A DNA stretch of 64,000 bases from Leuconostoc suionicum. Its GTDB lineage: Bacteria; Bacillota; Bacilli; Lactobacillales; Lactobacillaceae. A program made the position numbers and the translations under genes. The number at the start of each line of letters is the position of its first letter. The first letter of the stretch is position 1. Below, piece after piece: positions 53,119 through 61,188 of the stretch. The stretch covers positions 452,501-516,500 of the forward strand of contig NZ_CP015247.1 of the NCBI RefSeq assembly GCF_001891125.1. Direction: 5' to 3'. The notes beneath the pieces are model-generated. The model was given only the letters and a program-made list of their open reading frames with translations. It ran no database searches and had not been told where the DNA came from.

Positions 53119-54075
53119 ATGATGAATGTTTTATTATTAATCACAGTAACTCTATTTTTCGGGAAAGTGGCTGTGAAATTGGGTCTTTCAGAGGTCATAG
53201 GTCAGTTACTTGCTGGCATTGTCGTGGGCATGAGCTTTTTAAACATCGTTCATAGCACAAACTTAGTTCATGTGCTGTCTGAAATTGGTATTTTTATATT
53301 GATGCTAAGCTCTGGATTAGCATCAGATATGAAAACAATGAAAAAATATATCAAAGCATCATCATTGATAGCAATCATGGGTGTTGCTATTCCGGTGATT
53401 GCATTTCCAGCCGCGTTTATTTTAATGGGATATAGTGTATCAGTTTCTTTGTTTTCGGGTATCGTTTTTTCTGCCACATCAATATCAATTACATTAGCTG
53501 TTTTAGCTGAGCAAAAAAAATTAACATCAGTAGTTGGCGCAATAATATTGTCAGCTGCCATAATTGACGATGTCATTTCATTGCTAGCCGTTACTTTATT
53601 TTCCGTATTTATTGGTAATGGTGGTTTCAATATAAGTAGTCTGTTGCCATTAATTGCTTTTGTTATCGGCATTTTTCTTAGGAAAACAGCGATTGCGGAT
53701 CAAATATTCGAAAATACAAATTGGGTTGGACAGTGGATTTTTTATCCTATTTTCTTTGGATCAATAGGCTTGAATGTTTCGATAGGACAATTGAACAATA
53801 AAATTTTAGCCATTGTTTTATTTATTTTGCTAGCGATTATCACAAAATTTGGTGGTTCATGGATTGGAGCTAAAATGTCTGGCTTGAACAATACAGCTTC
53901 AAAAGCTATTGGCGCGGGTATGGTATCGAGAGGGGAAATGGCGTTAGTCATTACACAGATAGGTTTATCATCCCAAGTAATTAGCGCTGCAGTTTCAGGG
54001 GAGCTTATCTTGGTGATCATTTTTTCTACGCTCATTGCGCCAATTTTAATGAAACCATTATTTGCTAACATATAA
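53119..54075 (+). CDS. Compact CPA2-family cation:proton antiporter
   Basis: A 318-residue membrane protein with the CPA2 (NapA/KefB/GerN-like) plan: GQLLAGIVVGMS, EIGIFILMLSSGL, the ion-binding Asp pair in SAAIIDDVISLLAV (about residues 155-156), and the C-terminal GMVSRGEMALVITQIGL. The family norm is about 380 residues. The shortfall falls after the Asp-Asp helix, where about 45-60 residues and one or two helices seem missing before FLRKTAIADQIFENTNWVGQWIFYPIFF. No frameshift is visible and both flanks are intact, so this may be a genuine compact form. No C-terminal TrkA-N domain. Likely ion is Na+ or K+. Confidence 0.8.
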   Translation: MMNVLLLITVTLFFGKVAVKLGLSEVIGQLLAGIVVGMSFLNIVHSTNLVHVLSEIGIFILMLSSGLASDMKTMKKYIKASSLIAIMGVAIPVIAFPAAFILMGYSVSVSLFSGIVFSATSISITLAVLAEQKKLTSVVGAIILSAAIIDDVISLLAVTLFSVFIGNGGFNISSLLPLIAFVIGIFLRKTAIADQIFENTNWVGQWIFYPIFFGSIGLNVSIGQLNNKILAIVLFILLAIITKFGGSWIGAKMSGLNNTASKAIGAGMVSRGEMALVITQIGLSSQVISAAVSGELILVIIFSTLIAPILMKPLFANI

Positions 54076-54183
54076 AAAGCTTATTTTATGTTAAAAAAAG
54101 AATATAATGACAAAATAGGTGTACGAATCTTATCGATTAGGTTATTCTAAATTATAACTAGTATTCGAAAGGGATCAATTGGG

Positions 54184-55104
54184 ATGAAAAAGCAGGGCAT
54201 AATTTGTGGGGTTTTAAGTGCGACTTTATTTGGAATTAGTGGCATATTGGCAAGTATTTTATTTCGTAATCAAAATATTAATCCGGAGTGGTTAGTTGGT
54301 GTCAGAATGACCTGGTCAGGAATAATTTTGTTAATTGTATTATTTTGTTTTTCAGGACGTCGGGTTTTTGAGATATGGTTTAAGAAAAAAGATGTTGTTC
54401 TAATTATTTTATACGGCATCGTTGGTGTTTTGTTAGCACAATCTAGTTTCTTTTTATCTGTATACTTTGGTGACGCAGCAACAGCGACCATTCTGCAATC
54501 ACTTGGTCCAACTATCATTGTTATTTTATTGAGTTTAGCGACGAGGACGCTACCTTCTCGCTTAGATGTTTGGTCAATTCTGATTGCCCTAACTGGTGTA
54601 TTTTTGTTAATCACTAATGGCAACATCAATCAGTTAGTAGTAAACTCTACAGCTTTATTTTGGGGTATACTGTCTGCATTTGGTTTAGCTGCGTATACAC
54701 TTATTCCAAAACCTTTGCTTGAAAAACAGTCACCCTTGGTTGTAGTTGGCTGGGGATTATTGGTTGGTGGAACAGCTGAAAACTTTTTCCATCCTATTTG
54801 GTATATACCGTCTCAGGTGAGCACTAAAAGCTGGATTATTGTGGTGTTTATTATTATAGCCGGCACATTACTACCGTATGCTTTATATGTTATGAGCCTC
54901 AGCCAATTAAAATCTACTACAGCAAGTTTATTATCTACCATTGAGCCGATGGTGGCGACCCTTTTGTCGATTACACTTTTACACGTTCACTTAAAGGTGT
55001 TTCAAGTCGTAGGAATCGTGTTTATTATTTCAACAATATTTTTAATCAGTTTACCACTAGAACGTATCTTTAAAAAAAGGATTAGTGATCCTGAAACAAA
55101 TTAA
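54184..55104 (+). CDS. EamA/DMT-family transporter
   Basis: A 306-residue membrane protein with ten hydrophobic segments formed by two EamA repeats (about residues 3-137 and 150-290; SATLFGISGILASILFR at the start, YALYVMSLSQLKSTTASLLSTIEPMVATLLS in the second repeat). Such proteins export metabolites or amino acids; no substrate can be assigned. SD AAAGGG is ahead. It shares direction with, but has no overlap with, the antiporter upstream. Confidence 0.88.
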   Translation: MKKQGIICGVLSATLFGISGILASILFRNQNINPEWLVGVRMTWSGIILLIVLFCFSGRRVFEIWFKKKDVVLIILYGIVGVLLAQSSFFLSVYFGDAATATILQSLGPTIIVILLSLATRTLPSRLDVWSILIALTGVFLLITNGNINQLVVNSTALFWGILSAFGLAAYTLIPKPLLEKQSPLVVVGWGLLVGGTAENFFHPIWYIPSQVSTKSWIIVVFIIIAGTLLPYALYVMSLSQLKSTTASLLSTIEPMVATLLSITLLHVHLKVFQVVGIVFIISTIFLISLPLERIFKKRISDPETN

Positions 55105-55130
55105 ATATTTGCTCAATTTCTCTGGTTTAT

Positions 55131-55159
55131 TTGCATTATTATACTGATAAACTTAAAAT
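55131..55159 (+). promoter_or_regulatory. aldB promoter
   Basis: TTGCAT (55131-55136), 17-bp spacer, TAAAAT (55154-55159), 24 bases before the ATG. Confidence 0.65.
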
Positions 55160-55183
55160 AATAGGTAAGAAGTGAGGCAAAAC

Positions 55184-55903
55184 ATGACAACAATATATCA
55201 ACATGGTACATTAGCACAATTAGTAGCGCGCCAAATGTCAGGGACAATAACAGTCGCTGAAATGTTGGAACATGGGGACACTGGTATTGGTACTTTTGAG
55301 GGTCTTAACGGCGAAGCTATTTTTCTAAATGGGGAAGCCTATCAAGCAGATAGTACAGGAAAAGTCCACCACATAACTGATAAACAAACTACACTACCTT
55401 TTGCATCAATACATTTTGATCAACCAGAGGCAAGTCAAAAATTACCTTTTAAAAAAATAAAATATAGTAATTTGACTCAGAACTTGAAAGATGAGCAGTT
55501 ATTTAACGTTTTCTCTGCCTTAAAAATGCATGGTGAGTTTGCCCACGTTCACGTTCGTATTGTAACAAAACAGGAAAAACCATATCCAAGTTTGTTACAA
55601 GTAGCTGAACAGCAGCCTGAATTCAAAGCAGACAACATAACTGGGACATTAGTTGGATATTATGCACCGAAAGTTTTTGGCGGTCCAACCGCAGCAGGGT
55701 GGCATTTACACTTTTTGTCAGATGATTTAACCTTTGCTGGGCACGTTTTGGATTTTGAAGCAACAGATGTGGATGGTACTTTAGAAATTTTTGATAACTT
55801 TTTGCAACATCTGCCTATTAATAATGCTGACTTTAGAAGCATGAATCAGGATATAGTTGGTTTGGATAAAGCCATTGAGGCCAGTGAAGGCGGAAAAGAC
55901 TAG
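55184..55903 (+). CDS. aldB: Alpha-acetolactate decarboxylase
   Basis: A 239-residue zinc enzyme converting acetolactate to acetoin, the step after AlsS. The fold markers TLAQLVARQMSGTITVAEML, GIGTFEGLNGEAIFLNGEAYQ and the metal-binding GWHLHFLSDDLTFAGHVLDF (His residues near 190-203) are all present. The ATG at 55184 follows SD AGTGAGG; an in-frame ATG at 55172 overlaps that SD. Unlike many LAB, it is not adjacent to alsS (27306), so the two are controlled separately. Confidence 0.96.
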   Translation: MTTIYQHGTLAQLVARQMSGTITVAEMLEHGDTGIGTFEGLNGEAIFLNGEAYQADSTGKVHHITDKQTTLPFASIHFDQPEASQKLPFKKIKYSNLTQNLKDEQLFNVFSALKMHGEFAHVHVRIVTKQEKPYPSLLQVAEQQPEFKADNITGTLVGYYAPKVFGGPTAAGWHLHFLSDDLTFAGHVLDFEATDVDGTLEIFDNFLQHLPINNADFRSMNQDIVGLDKAIEASEGGKD

Positions 55904-55945
55904 TAGTATTCCTATGGCGAATGCTATGTGAAAAGTAATAATATC

Positions 55946-55973
55946 AAAAAAGGAGCTCATTGAGCTCCTTTTT
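55946..55973. terminator. Bidirectional terminator between aldB and the RpiR regulator
   Basis: AAAAAGGAGCTCA and TGAGCTCCTTTTT are perfect complements (loop about 5 nt in practice). It reaches the regulator's stop codon. Confidence 0.85.
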
Positions 55974-56826
55974 AATGTGATCTTGTTTCTTCAATAACAT
56001 CGCGCATAGTATCAACAACACTCTGAGTATCTTGCGATAAATGTGAACCAACTAAAGTAAATAAAGTATCAATAATTGTAAGTTGTGCGATTAACGAGCT
56101 CATTGATTCACTACGAAAATTAACTTCTTCAGCCAATGATAATAAAACCATATTTGCCAATTTGGCTAAAGGTGAATCTTTGAATGATGTTACGGCGATG
56201 ATTTTAACATGTTGTTCATGCAACTTTTTTGCGATAAGTAACGTATCCTTATTTCTACCGGAATGTGAAATAACCACTGCTGTATCATTTGAATTGAGCT
56301 TAACTGCTTGCATTAATTGAACATCATAATCTGGATGGGCGATAACGTCAATTGGTGTGCGCAAAAATTTGTGGTAGGCATTAAAAGCAACAATAGAAGA
56401 TCCACCAATACCAAAAAAACCAACGCGTCGAGCAGATATTAAGGCCAGAGTAGCCTCCTCTAGTTGAGTTGCTGTTAAATTACTGACAGTCGCTGCTAAA
56501 GCGTTCTCTGCTCCACCAAAAACTTTTTGAGCAACCGCAATGGTATCATCAGTATCAGCTATTTCCCCAAATAAATCGACAGATGTTGCCATTTGCGTGG
56601 CAGCGCTTGCTAATGAAACAGAAAATTCACGAAATGATTCTAAGCCGATTTTTTTGACAAAACGTGAAATGGTTGCGGTAGAGACACCTGATAATTCAGA
56701 CATTTCCTGAATATTGGCTTCTCGGGCTTCACTAACATGATTAACAATGAAATCAATTAATTTTTGTTCAGTTGTATTGTATTGTTTACGTTGTGCCCGT
56801 AATTGGGCTATGATGTTATTTGCCAT
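55972..56826 (-). CDS. RpiR/MurR-family regulator of the gluconate operon
   Basis: A 284-residue regulator: N-terminal RpiR helix-turn-helix (about residues 1-77, ELSGVSTATISRFVKKIGLESFREF) and a SIS sugar-phosphate-binding domain (about residues 120-260, GIGGSSIVAFNAYHKFL, VVISHSGRNKDTLLIAKKL). It is divergent from gnd-gntK-gntP, so it likely senses gluconate-6-phosphate or a related phosphosugar and controls that operon. SD TTGGAG precedes the ATG. Two ATTTTCA boxes in the shared region are candidate operators. Confidence 0.9.
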   Translation of the reverse strand: MANNIIAQLRAQRKQYNTTEQKLIDFIVNHVSEAREANIQEMSELSGVSTATISRFVKKIGLESFREFSVSLASAATQMATSVDLFGEIADTDDTIAVAQKVFGGAENALAATVSNLTATQLEEATLALISARRVGFFGIGGSSIVAFNAYHKFLRTPIDVIAHPDYDVQLMQAVKLNSNDTAVVISHSGRNKDTLLIAKKLHEQHVKIIAVTSFKDSPLAKLANMVLLSLAEEVNFRSESMSSLIAQLTIIDTLFTLVGSHLSQDTQSVVDTMRDVIEETRSH

Positions 56827-56868
56827 TTTTAATGCTCCAATAAATTAATAATACAAGATTAGAAAACA

Positions 56869-56907
56869 ATTTTCAATAATATGGTTGCATTGTGTAAATT
56901 ATTTTCA
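56869..56907 (+). promoter_or_regulatory. Candidate RpiR-regulator binding repeats at the gnd promoter
   Basis: Direct copies of ATTTTCA at 56869-56875 and 56901-56907, each followed by ATAAT-like sequence and 32 bp apart (three helical turns). The first is part of GAAAACAATTTTC, an inverted repeat. They bracket the -35 of gnd. Confidence 0.4.
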
Positions 56908-56913
56908 TATAAT
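56885..56913 (+). promoter_or_regulatory. gnd-gntK-gntP promoter
   Basis: TTGCAT (56885-56890), 17-bp spacer, perfect TATAAT (56908-56913), giving a 5' UTR of about 38 nt with SD AGAGG. Confidence 0.78.
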
Positions 56914-56957
56914 AATAGTGTATTAAAAACTCAAAAAACACAAAGAGGTAAGTAGAC

Positions 56958-57866
56958 ATGAAGTTTGCGATGATCGGCCTTGGTAAGATGGGCTTGAACT
57001 TGGTAAAGAACGCCGTTGATAACGGTCACGAAGTTGTTGCGTTTGATTTGAACGCTGACTTTGTTAAAGAAGCAGCTGACTATTCAGCATCAGTTGAAGC
57101 TGCTTCTGACATTGATGACATGTTGTCAAAGTTGCCATCTCCAAAGGCGGTTTGGGTTATGGTACCAGCGGGTGTACCAACTAACTCAACAATCGATACA
57201 TTGATTGAAAAGATGGACAAGGGCGACATCATTATTGATGGTGGTAACTCTAACTATAAGGACAACTTGGAACAAAACAAGCGCACTTCTGCTGCTGGTA
57301 TTAAGTTCTTTGATGCCGGAACTTCTGGTGGAATGAACGGTGCCCGTAATGGTGGTAACTTCATGATTGGTGGCGATGATGCCGAAGCTTGGAAGGTTAT
57401 CGAACCTTTGTTTAAGTCAATTTCTGAAGAAGATGGTTACTTGTATACAGGTCGTTTGGGCTCAGGTCACTATTTGAAGATGGTTCACAATGGTATCGAA
57501 TACGGTATGATGCAAGCAATTGCTGAAGGATTCGAAGTATTGGAAGCCTCACAATTTGACTACGACTATGAAGCTGTTTCAAAGTTGTGGAACCACGGAT
57601 CAGTAATCCGTTCATGGTTGATGGAATTGGCTGAAGAACAATTCGCCAAGGATCCACATTTGGATGCTATCGCTGGTCGTATGCATTCTTCAGGTGAAGG
57701 TAAGTGGACAGTTCAAGAATCATTGGACTTGGACGTACCTGCACCAGTTATCTACTTATCATTAGCAATGCGTTACCGTTCATTGCAAGATGACACATTT
57801 ACTGGTAAGGTTGTTTCAGCTTTGCGTAACGGCTTCGGTGGTCACGCAATGGACGCAGCAAAGTAA
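56958..57866 (+). CDS. gnd: 6-phosphogluconate dehydrogenase, decarboxylating (short form)
   Basis: A 302-residue enzyme oxidising 6-phosphogluconate to ribulose-5-phosphate and CO2, the committing step to the phosphoketolase pathway. MIGLGKMGLNLVKNAV at residues 5-20 is the NAD(P) site; IIDGGNSNYKDN and GGMNGARNGGNFMIGG and the catalytic Lys in HYLKMVHNGIEYGMMQ (about residue 176) are present. At 302 residues it is the short, YqeC-like class rather than the 470-residue common form. Codons look highly optimised (many AAG, GGT, AAC), as for an abundant central-metabolism enzyme. Confidence 0.95.
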   Translation: MKFAMIGLGKMGLNLVKNAVDNGHEVVAFDLNADFVKEAADYSASVEAASDIDDMLSKLPSPKAVWVMVPAGVPTNSTIDTLIEKMDKGDIIIDGGNSNYKDNLEQNKRTSAAGIKFFDAGTSGGMNGARNGGNFMIGGDDAEAWKVIEPLFKSISEEDGYLYTGRLGSGHYLKMVHNGIEYGMMQAIAEGFEVLEASQFDYDYEAVSKLWNHGSVIRSWLMELAEEQFAKDPHLDAIAGRMHSSGEGKWTVQESLDLDVPAPVIYLSLAMRYRSLQDDTFTGKVVSALRNGFGGHAMDAAK

Positions 57867-57894
57867 TTAAAAACACTTGTTCAATTTTATGAAC

Positions 57895-57920
57895 AAAGCT
57901 CCCGCTTAAGGGAGCTTTTT
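57895..57920 (+). terminator. Terminator between gnd and gntK
   Basis: AAAGCTCCC/GGGAGCTTT around a 5-nt loop with a T tail. Because gntK has no obvious promoter, this probably makes gnd more abundant than the kinase and permease through partial termination. Confidence 0.8.
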
Positions 57921-57971
57921 CTGTTTTAAATAGAAAATATTAAACGCTTAACATCGATTAGAGGTAGACAA

Positions 57972-59510
57972 ATGGAATATATGGTAGGAGTCGACATCGG
58001 CACAACCTCAACAAAGGCTGTTCTGTTTGATGATAAAAATGTAGTGGTCGCAAGTGCAAACAAGAGCTACGCTTTATATCGTGATTTGCCAGATATGGCT
58101 GAAGAAGACTTAAATGAGCTTTTTGAGGCATTGATTTCAGCTTTGGCAGAGGTTGTACGTGATGCGGATTTGAGTAAGGGGAACAAAATTGCAGCTGTAT
58201 CATTCAGTTCGGCAATGCATTCGTTAATTGCATTTGATGAAGAATGGAAGCCATTAACACGTGCGATTACTTGGGCCGACACACGTGCAGTAGAATACAC
58301 CGAAGAATTAAAGGCAAATGGGTTAGGTGAGCAAATTTACAAAAATACTGGCACACCTATTCATCCGATGGCGCCTTTATCGAAGCTATTATGGCTTAAG
58401 TCGGAACACGCTGACATTTATCATAAAGCCGCTCATTACTTGGGAATTAAGGAGTACTTGTTCCATCGACTTTTTGGTTCAAATAAGATGGATATTTCTA
58501 TTGCTTCAGGTACTGGGCTATTTAATATCTTTAATTTGGATTGGGATGAGCAAGCGCTTGAAGTTACAGGTGTCAAAAAAGAACAATTACCTTTACCTGT
58601 AGAACCTTATGAATATGAAGACAACATGCTTGAAAAGTATGCCGCACTTATTGGTATTCCGGCTACTACACCTTTTGTTTATGGTGCCGGTGATGGTCCA
58701 CTTTCAAATTTGGGTGTAAACGCGGTTAAACCTGGTGTAGCAGCCATTACAATCGGTACTTCTGGTGCTATTCGAGTGGTGTCGGATCAGCCTGTTATTG
58801 ACCCTAAAGGTCGAACTTTTACTTATGCTTTGGATAAAGACAACTGGGTTGTAGGCGGCCCAGTTAATAATGGTGGTGATGTATTCCGCTGGGCACGTGA
58901 TAATATGTTTGATGCTGAAAAATCCACAGCGGCCTTGCTTGGAAAAGATTCTTATGATTTATTGACAGAAATTGCTGAGCGCATTCCTGCTGGTTCAGAA
59001 GGTTTAATTTTCCACCCTTATCTTGGCGGTGAACGTGCGCCAATTTGGGATGCTAATGCTCGCGGTTCTTTCTTTGGTCTTAATCATGGTCACACTCGTG
59101 CGCATATGTTGCGCGCCGTGCTAGAAGGAATAACATTTAATGTGTTTATGGTGAGCTTGGCACTTGAAGAAGTTGTTGGTGGGTTGAAATCAATTCAAGC
59201 AACTGGTGGCTTTGCCCGTTCACCATTATGGCGTCAAATGTTTGCTGATATTTTTGAACAACCAGTGACTGTACCAGAGGCATTTGAATCTGGCGCATTG
59301 GCGGCGGTTATTGTGGCACAAAAAGCTTTGGGGAAAATTGATAGTTTATATGAAATTGAAAAGTATGTAGGCGCATCTAACACCTATATGCCGGATCCAA
59401 AAAACTTTGAGGCTTATAGAGAACTTGCACCAATATTTATTCGCCTATCTCGTCAATTACAGACAGAGTATCAAAACATTGCTAATTATCAAAGAAAGCA
59501 CTCAAAATAA
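57972..59510 (+). CDS. gntK: Gluconate kinase, FGGY family
   Basis: A 512-residue FGGY sugar kinase making 6-phosphogluconate from gluconate. VGVDIGTTSTKAVLFD (phosphate 1 motif, residues 5-20), SSAMHSLIAFDE, the catalytic Asp in ITWADTRA (about residue 101), GAGDGPLSNLGV and the FGGY-2-like ATGGFARSPLWRQMFADIF are visible. The family includes xylulo- and glycerol kinases, but GntP and Gnd on either side and the SAMHSL motif favour gluconate. SD TAGAGG is good. Downstream product feeds Gnd directly. Confidence 0.93.
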   Translation: MEYMVGVDIGTTSTKAVLFDDKNVVVASANKSYALYRDLPDMAEEDLNELFEALISALAEVVRDADLSKGNKIAAVSFSSAMHSLIAFDEEWKPLTRAITWADTRAVEYTEELKANGLGEQIYKNTGTPIHPMAPLSKLLWLKSEHADIYHKAAHYLGIKEYLFHRLFGSNKMDISIASGTGLFNIFNLDWDEQALEVTGVKKEQLPLPVEPYEYEDNMLEKYAALIGIPATTPFVYGAGDGPLSNLGVNAVKPGVAAITIGTSGAIRVVSDQPVIDPKGRTFTYALDKDNWVVGGPVNNGGDVFRWARDNMFDAEKSTAALLGKDSYDLLTEIAERIPAGSEGLIFHPYLGGERAPIWDANARGSFFGLNHGHTRAHMLRAVLEGITFNVFMVSLALEEVVGGLKSIQATGGFARSPLWRQMFADIFEQPVTVPEAFESGALAAVIVAQKALGKIDSLYEIEKYVGASNTYMPDPKNFEAYRELAPIFIRLSRQLQTEYQNIANYQRKHSK

Positions 59511-59544
59511 TTTAATACTAGCGGGGAAGAATGTAGTTGTGATG

Positions 59545-59582
59545 AAAAGGAGATAACGGTCAAAGACCGTTAACACAAGTAG
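59545..59582 (+). promoter_or_regulatory. gntP ribosome site split from its ATG by a perfect hairpin
   Basis: SD AAAAGGAGA (59545-59553) is followed immediately by TAACGGTC-AAA-GACCGTTA (59554-59572), an 8-bp perfect hairpin, then 10 bases to the ATG at 59583. The codon before the ATG is TAG, so no in-frame start can lie upstream. Without the hairpin folded, SD and ATG are 30 bases apart. Confidence 0.6.
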
Positions 59583-60965
59583 ATGGATTTTGTTATGTTG
59601 GTTGTGTCGATTCTAATTTTGCTGGTTTTAATCGCTAAATTAAAATTAAACACATTTGTTTCACTTATTATTACCGCTTTTATTTTGGCTTTGCTACTAG
59701 GTATGAAGCCAATGGAAATACCCGATGCTGTTCTTGGTAGTGAAGGAGTTGGAAATATTCTTGGTCCAAACTCGGTAATCTTTATTTTTGGTGGTATGAT
59801 TGGTCGCTTAGTCGCTGATGCAGGTGGCTCATACCGTATTGCCAAAACATTGATTGATTGGTTTGGTGTTAAGCGACTTCAATGGGCAGTATTAATTGCA
59901 TCATTTATTATTGGTATCTCCATGATTTTTGGTGTTGGTATGGTGCTGTTAATTCCGATCGTATTTGCTGTAGCTATTGAAGCTGGCGTACCATTGCTTT
60001 ACTTAGGTATTTCAATGACAGCTGCCTTAAGTTCGGCACAAGGATTTTTGCCACCACAGCCAGCGCCAACAGCTGTTGCTTCAGCTTTAGGGGCCAACAT
60101 TGGAATGATGTTGATTTTTGGTTTGATTGTATCGGTAATTACCGCAGTTGTGGCTGGTCCGGCATTTACTAAATTGGCACAAAAATACGCACCTGATGCT
60201 TTTCAGTTTAAAACAGAAATTGAGGCAGTTGGTCCAGCTAAAAAGTACGATTTAAATGCAACACCTAAGTTCGGGTTGTCCGTACTAACTTCTGTTTTCC
60301 CACTGGTGTTCATGATTATTGCTACGATTTATAAACTGATTTATACAGGTGGTGTAACGCCAAAGAACCCCAATACAATTGATCAAATTGTTGAGTTTGT
60401 GGCTAATCCTGCAGTAGCTATGACAATCGCACTAGTTTTTGCTATTTTTACAATGGGTATTTGGCAAAAGAAAACCATGGTTGAAGTAGGAAAATCATTA
60501 AACGAAGGAATGTCAGCCGTTGCTGGAATTTTGTTAATTGTTGGTGGTGGTGGCGCCCTGCGTGGTGTCTTGGTTACATCGGGGTTGTCTGACAAAATTG
60601 CGACAATTTTCCAAGCCGGTGGTGCCATGAGTCCGATTGCTATTGTATTGTTTGCTTGGGCTGTTGCGGCAGTCTTACGAGTTTCTGTTGGCTCAGCTAC
60701 AGTAGCTGGTATGACTGCGGCAGGGATTGTTACGGGTATTTTAGCCGCCAACCCTGGTAACACATTATTGCCAGTATTCGTGGCGTTAGCTATTGGTGCT
60801 GGGTCATTAATAGCTTCACACGTGAACGATGCAGGATTTTGGATTTTTAAAGAATTTTTCGACTTATCAGTTAAGCAAACATTCCAAATTTGGACTGTTT
60901 TGGAAACAATTATTTCCGTGACTGGTTTGATTATTATTTTAATTTTAACGTCAGTATTTGCTTAA
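59583..60965 (+). CDS. gntP: Gluconate:H+ symporter, GntP family
   Basis: A 460-residue membrane protein with about 12-14 hydrophobic segments. FIFGGMIGRLVADAGGSYRIAKTLI (about residues 60-84) is the GntP-family core and IMIATIY, GGGGALRGVLVTSGLSDKI, VGSATVAGMTAAGIV are the second-half counterparts. It imports gluconate for GntK. It is separated from gntK by 72 bp with no terminator. Its translation start is unusual, with a hairpin between SD and ATG, and may be regulated there. Confidence 0.94.
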   Translation: MDFVMLVVSILILLVLIAKLKLNTFVSLIITAFILALLLGMKPMEIPDAVLGSEGVGNILGPNSVIFIFGGMIGRLVADAGGSYRIAKTLIDWFGVKRLQWAVLIASFIIGISMIFGVGMVLLIPIVFAVAIEAGVPLLYLGISMTAALSSAQGFLPPQPAPTAVASALGANIGMMLIFGLIVSVITAVVAGPAFTKLAQKYAPDAFQFKTEIEAVGPAKKYDLNATPKFGLSVLTSVFPLVFMIIATIYKLIYTGGVTPKNPNTIDQIVEFVANPAVAMTIALVFAIFTMGIWQKKTMVEVGKSLNEGMSAVAGILLIVGGGGALRGVLVTSGLSDKIATIFQAGGAMSPIAIVLFAWAVAAVLRVSVGSATVAGMTAAGIVTGILAANPGNTLLPVFVALAIGAGSLIASHVNDAGFWIFKEFFDLSVKQTFQIWTVLETIISVTGLIIILILTSVFA

Positions 60966-61005
60966 ATTAAAAATGCTATTCCGATTGGAATAGCATTTTT
61001 AATTT
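60964..61005. terminator. Terminator of the gluconate operon
   Basis: A 19-bp perfect stem: left arm 60964-60982, right arm 60987-61005, 4-nt loop, centred on GCTATTCC/GGAATAGC with A and T runs on the outside. It overlaps the gntP stop codon. Confidence 0.9.
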
Positions 61006-61114
61006 GGAAAGGTGGTGAGGAACAGCTTTATTCGATTGAACTTTATCGAAGCGCTATTTTATTATTAAAATCCAACGAAAATAATAATTTGATTGGCATA
61101 ATCATTATTTATAT

Positions 61115-61128
61115 GGGAAACGTTGACA
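61115..61128 (+). promoter_or_regulatory. cre-like site over the APC permease -35
   Basis: GGGAAACGTTGACA matches the cre consensus except for G at the first position. The last six bases are the -35 hexamer, the same layout as the tre and ccpA cre sites. Confidence 0.45.
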
Positions 61129-61151
61129 ATAAAATTAGAAAATGTTAATAT
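61123..61151 (+). promoter_or_regulatory. APC permease promoter
   Basis: Perfect TTGACA (61123-61128), 17-bp spacer ending in TGT, TAATAT (61146-61151): a strong promoter with a TGn extension. Confidence 0.8.
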
Positions 61152-61188
61152 ATTAAAGTAACTTTTATAGAGTTGAAGGGATAAACAT

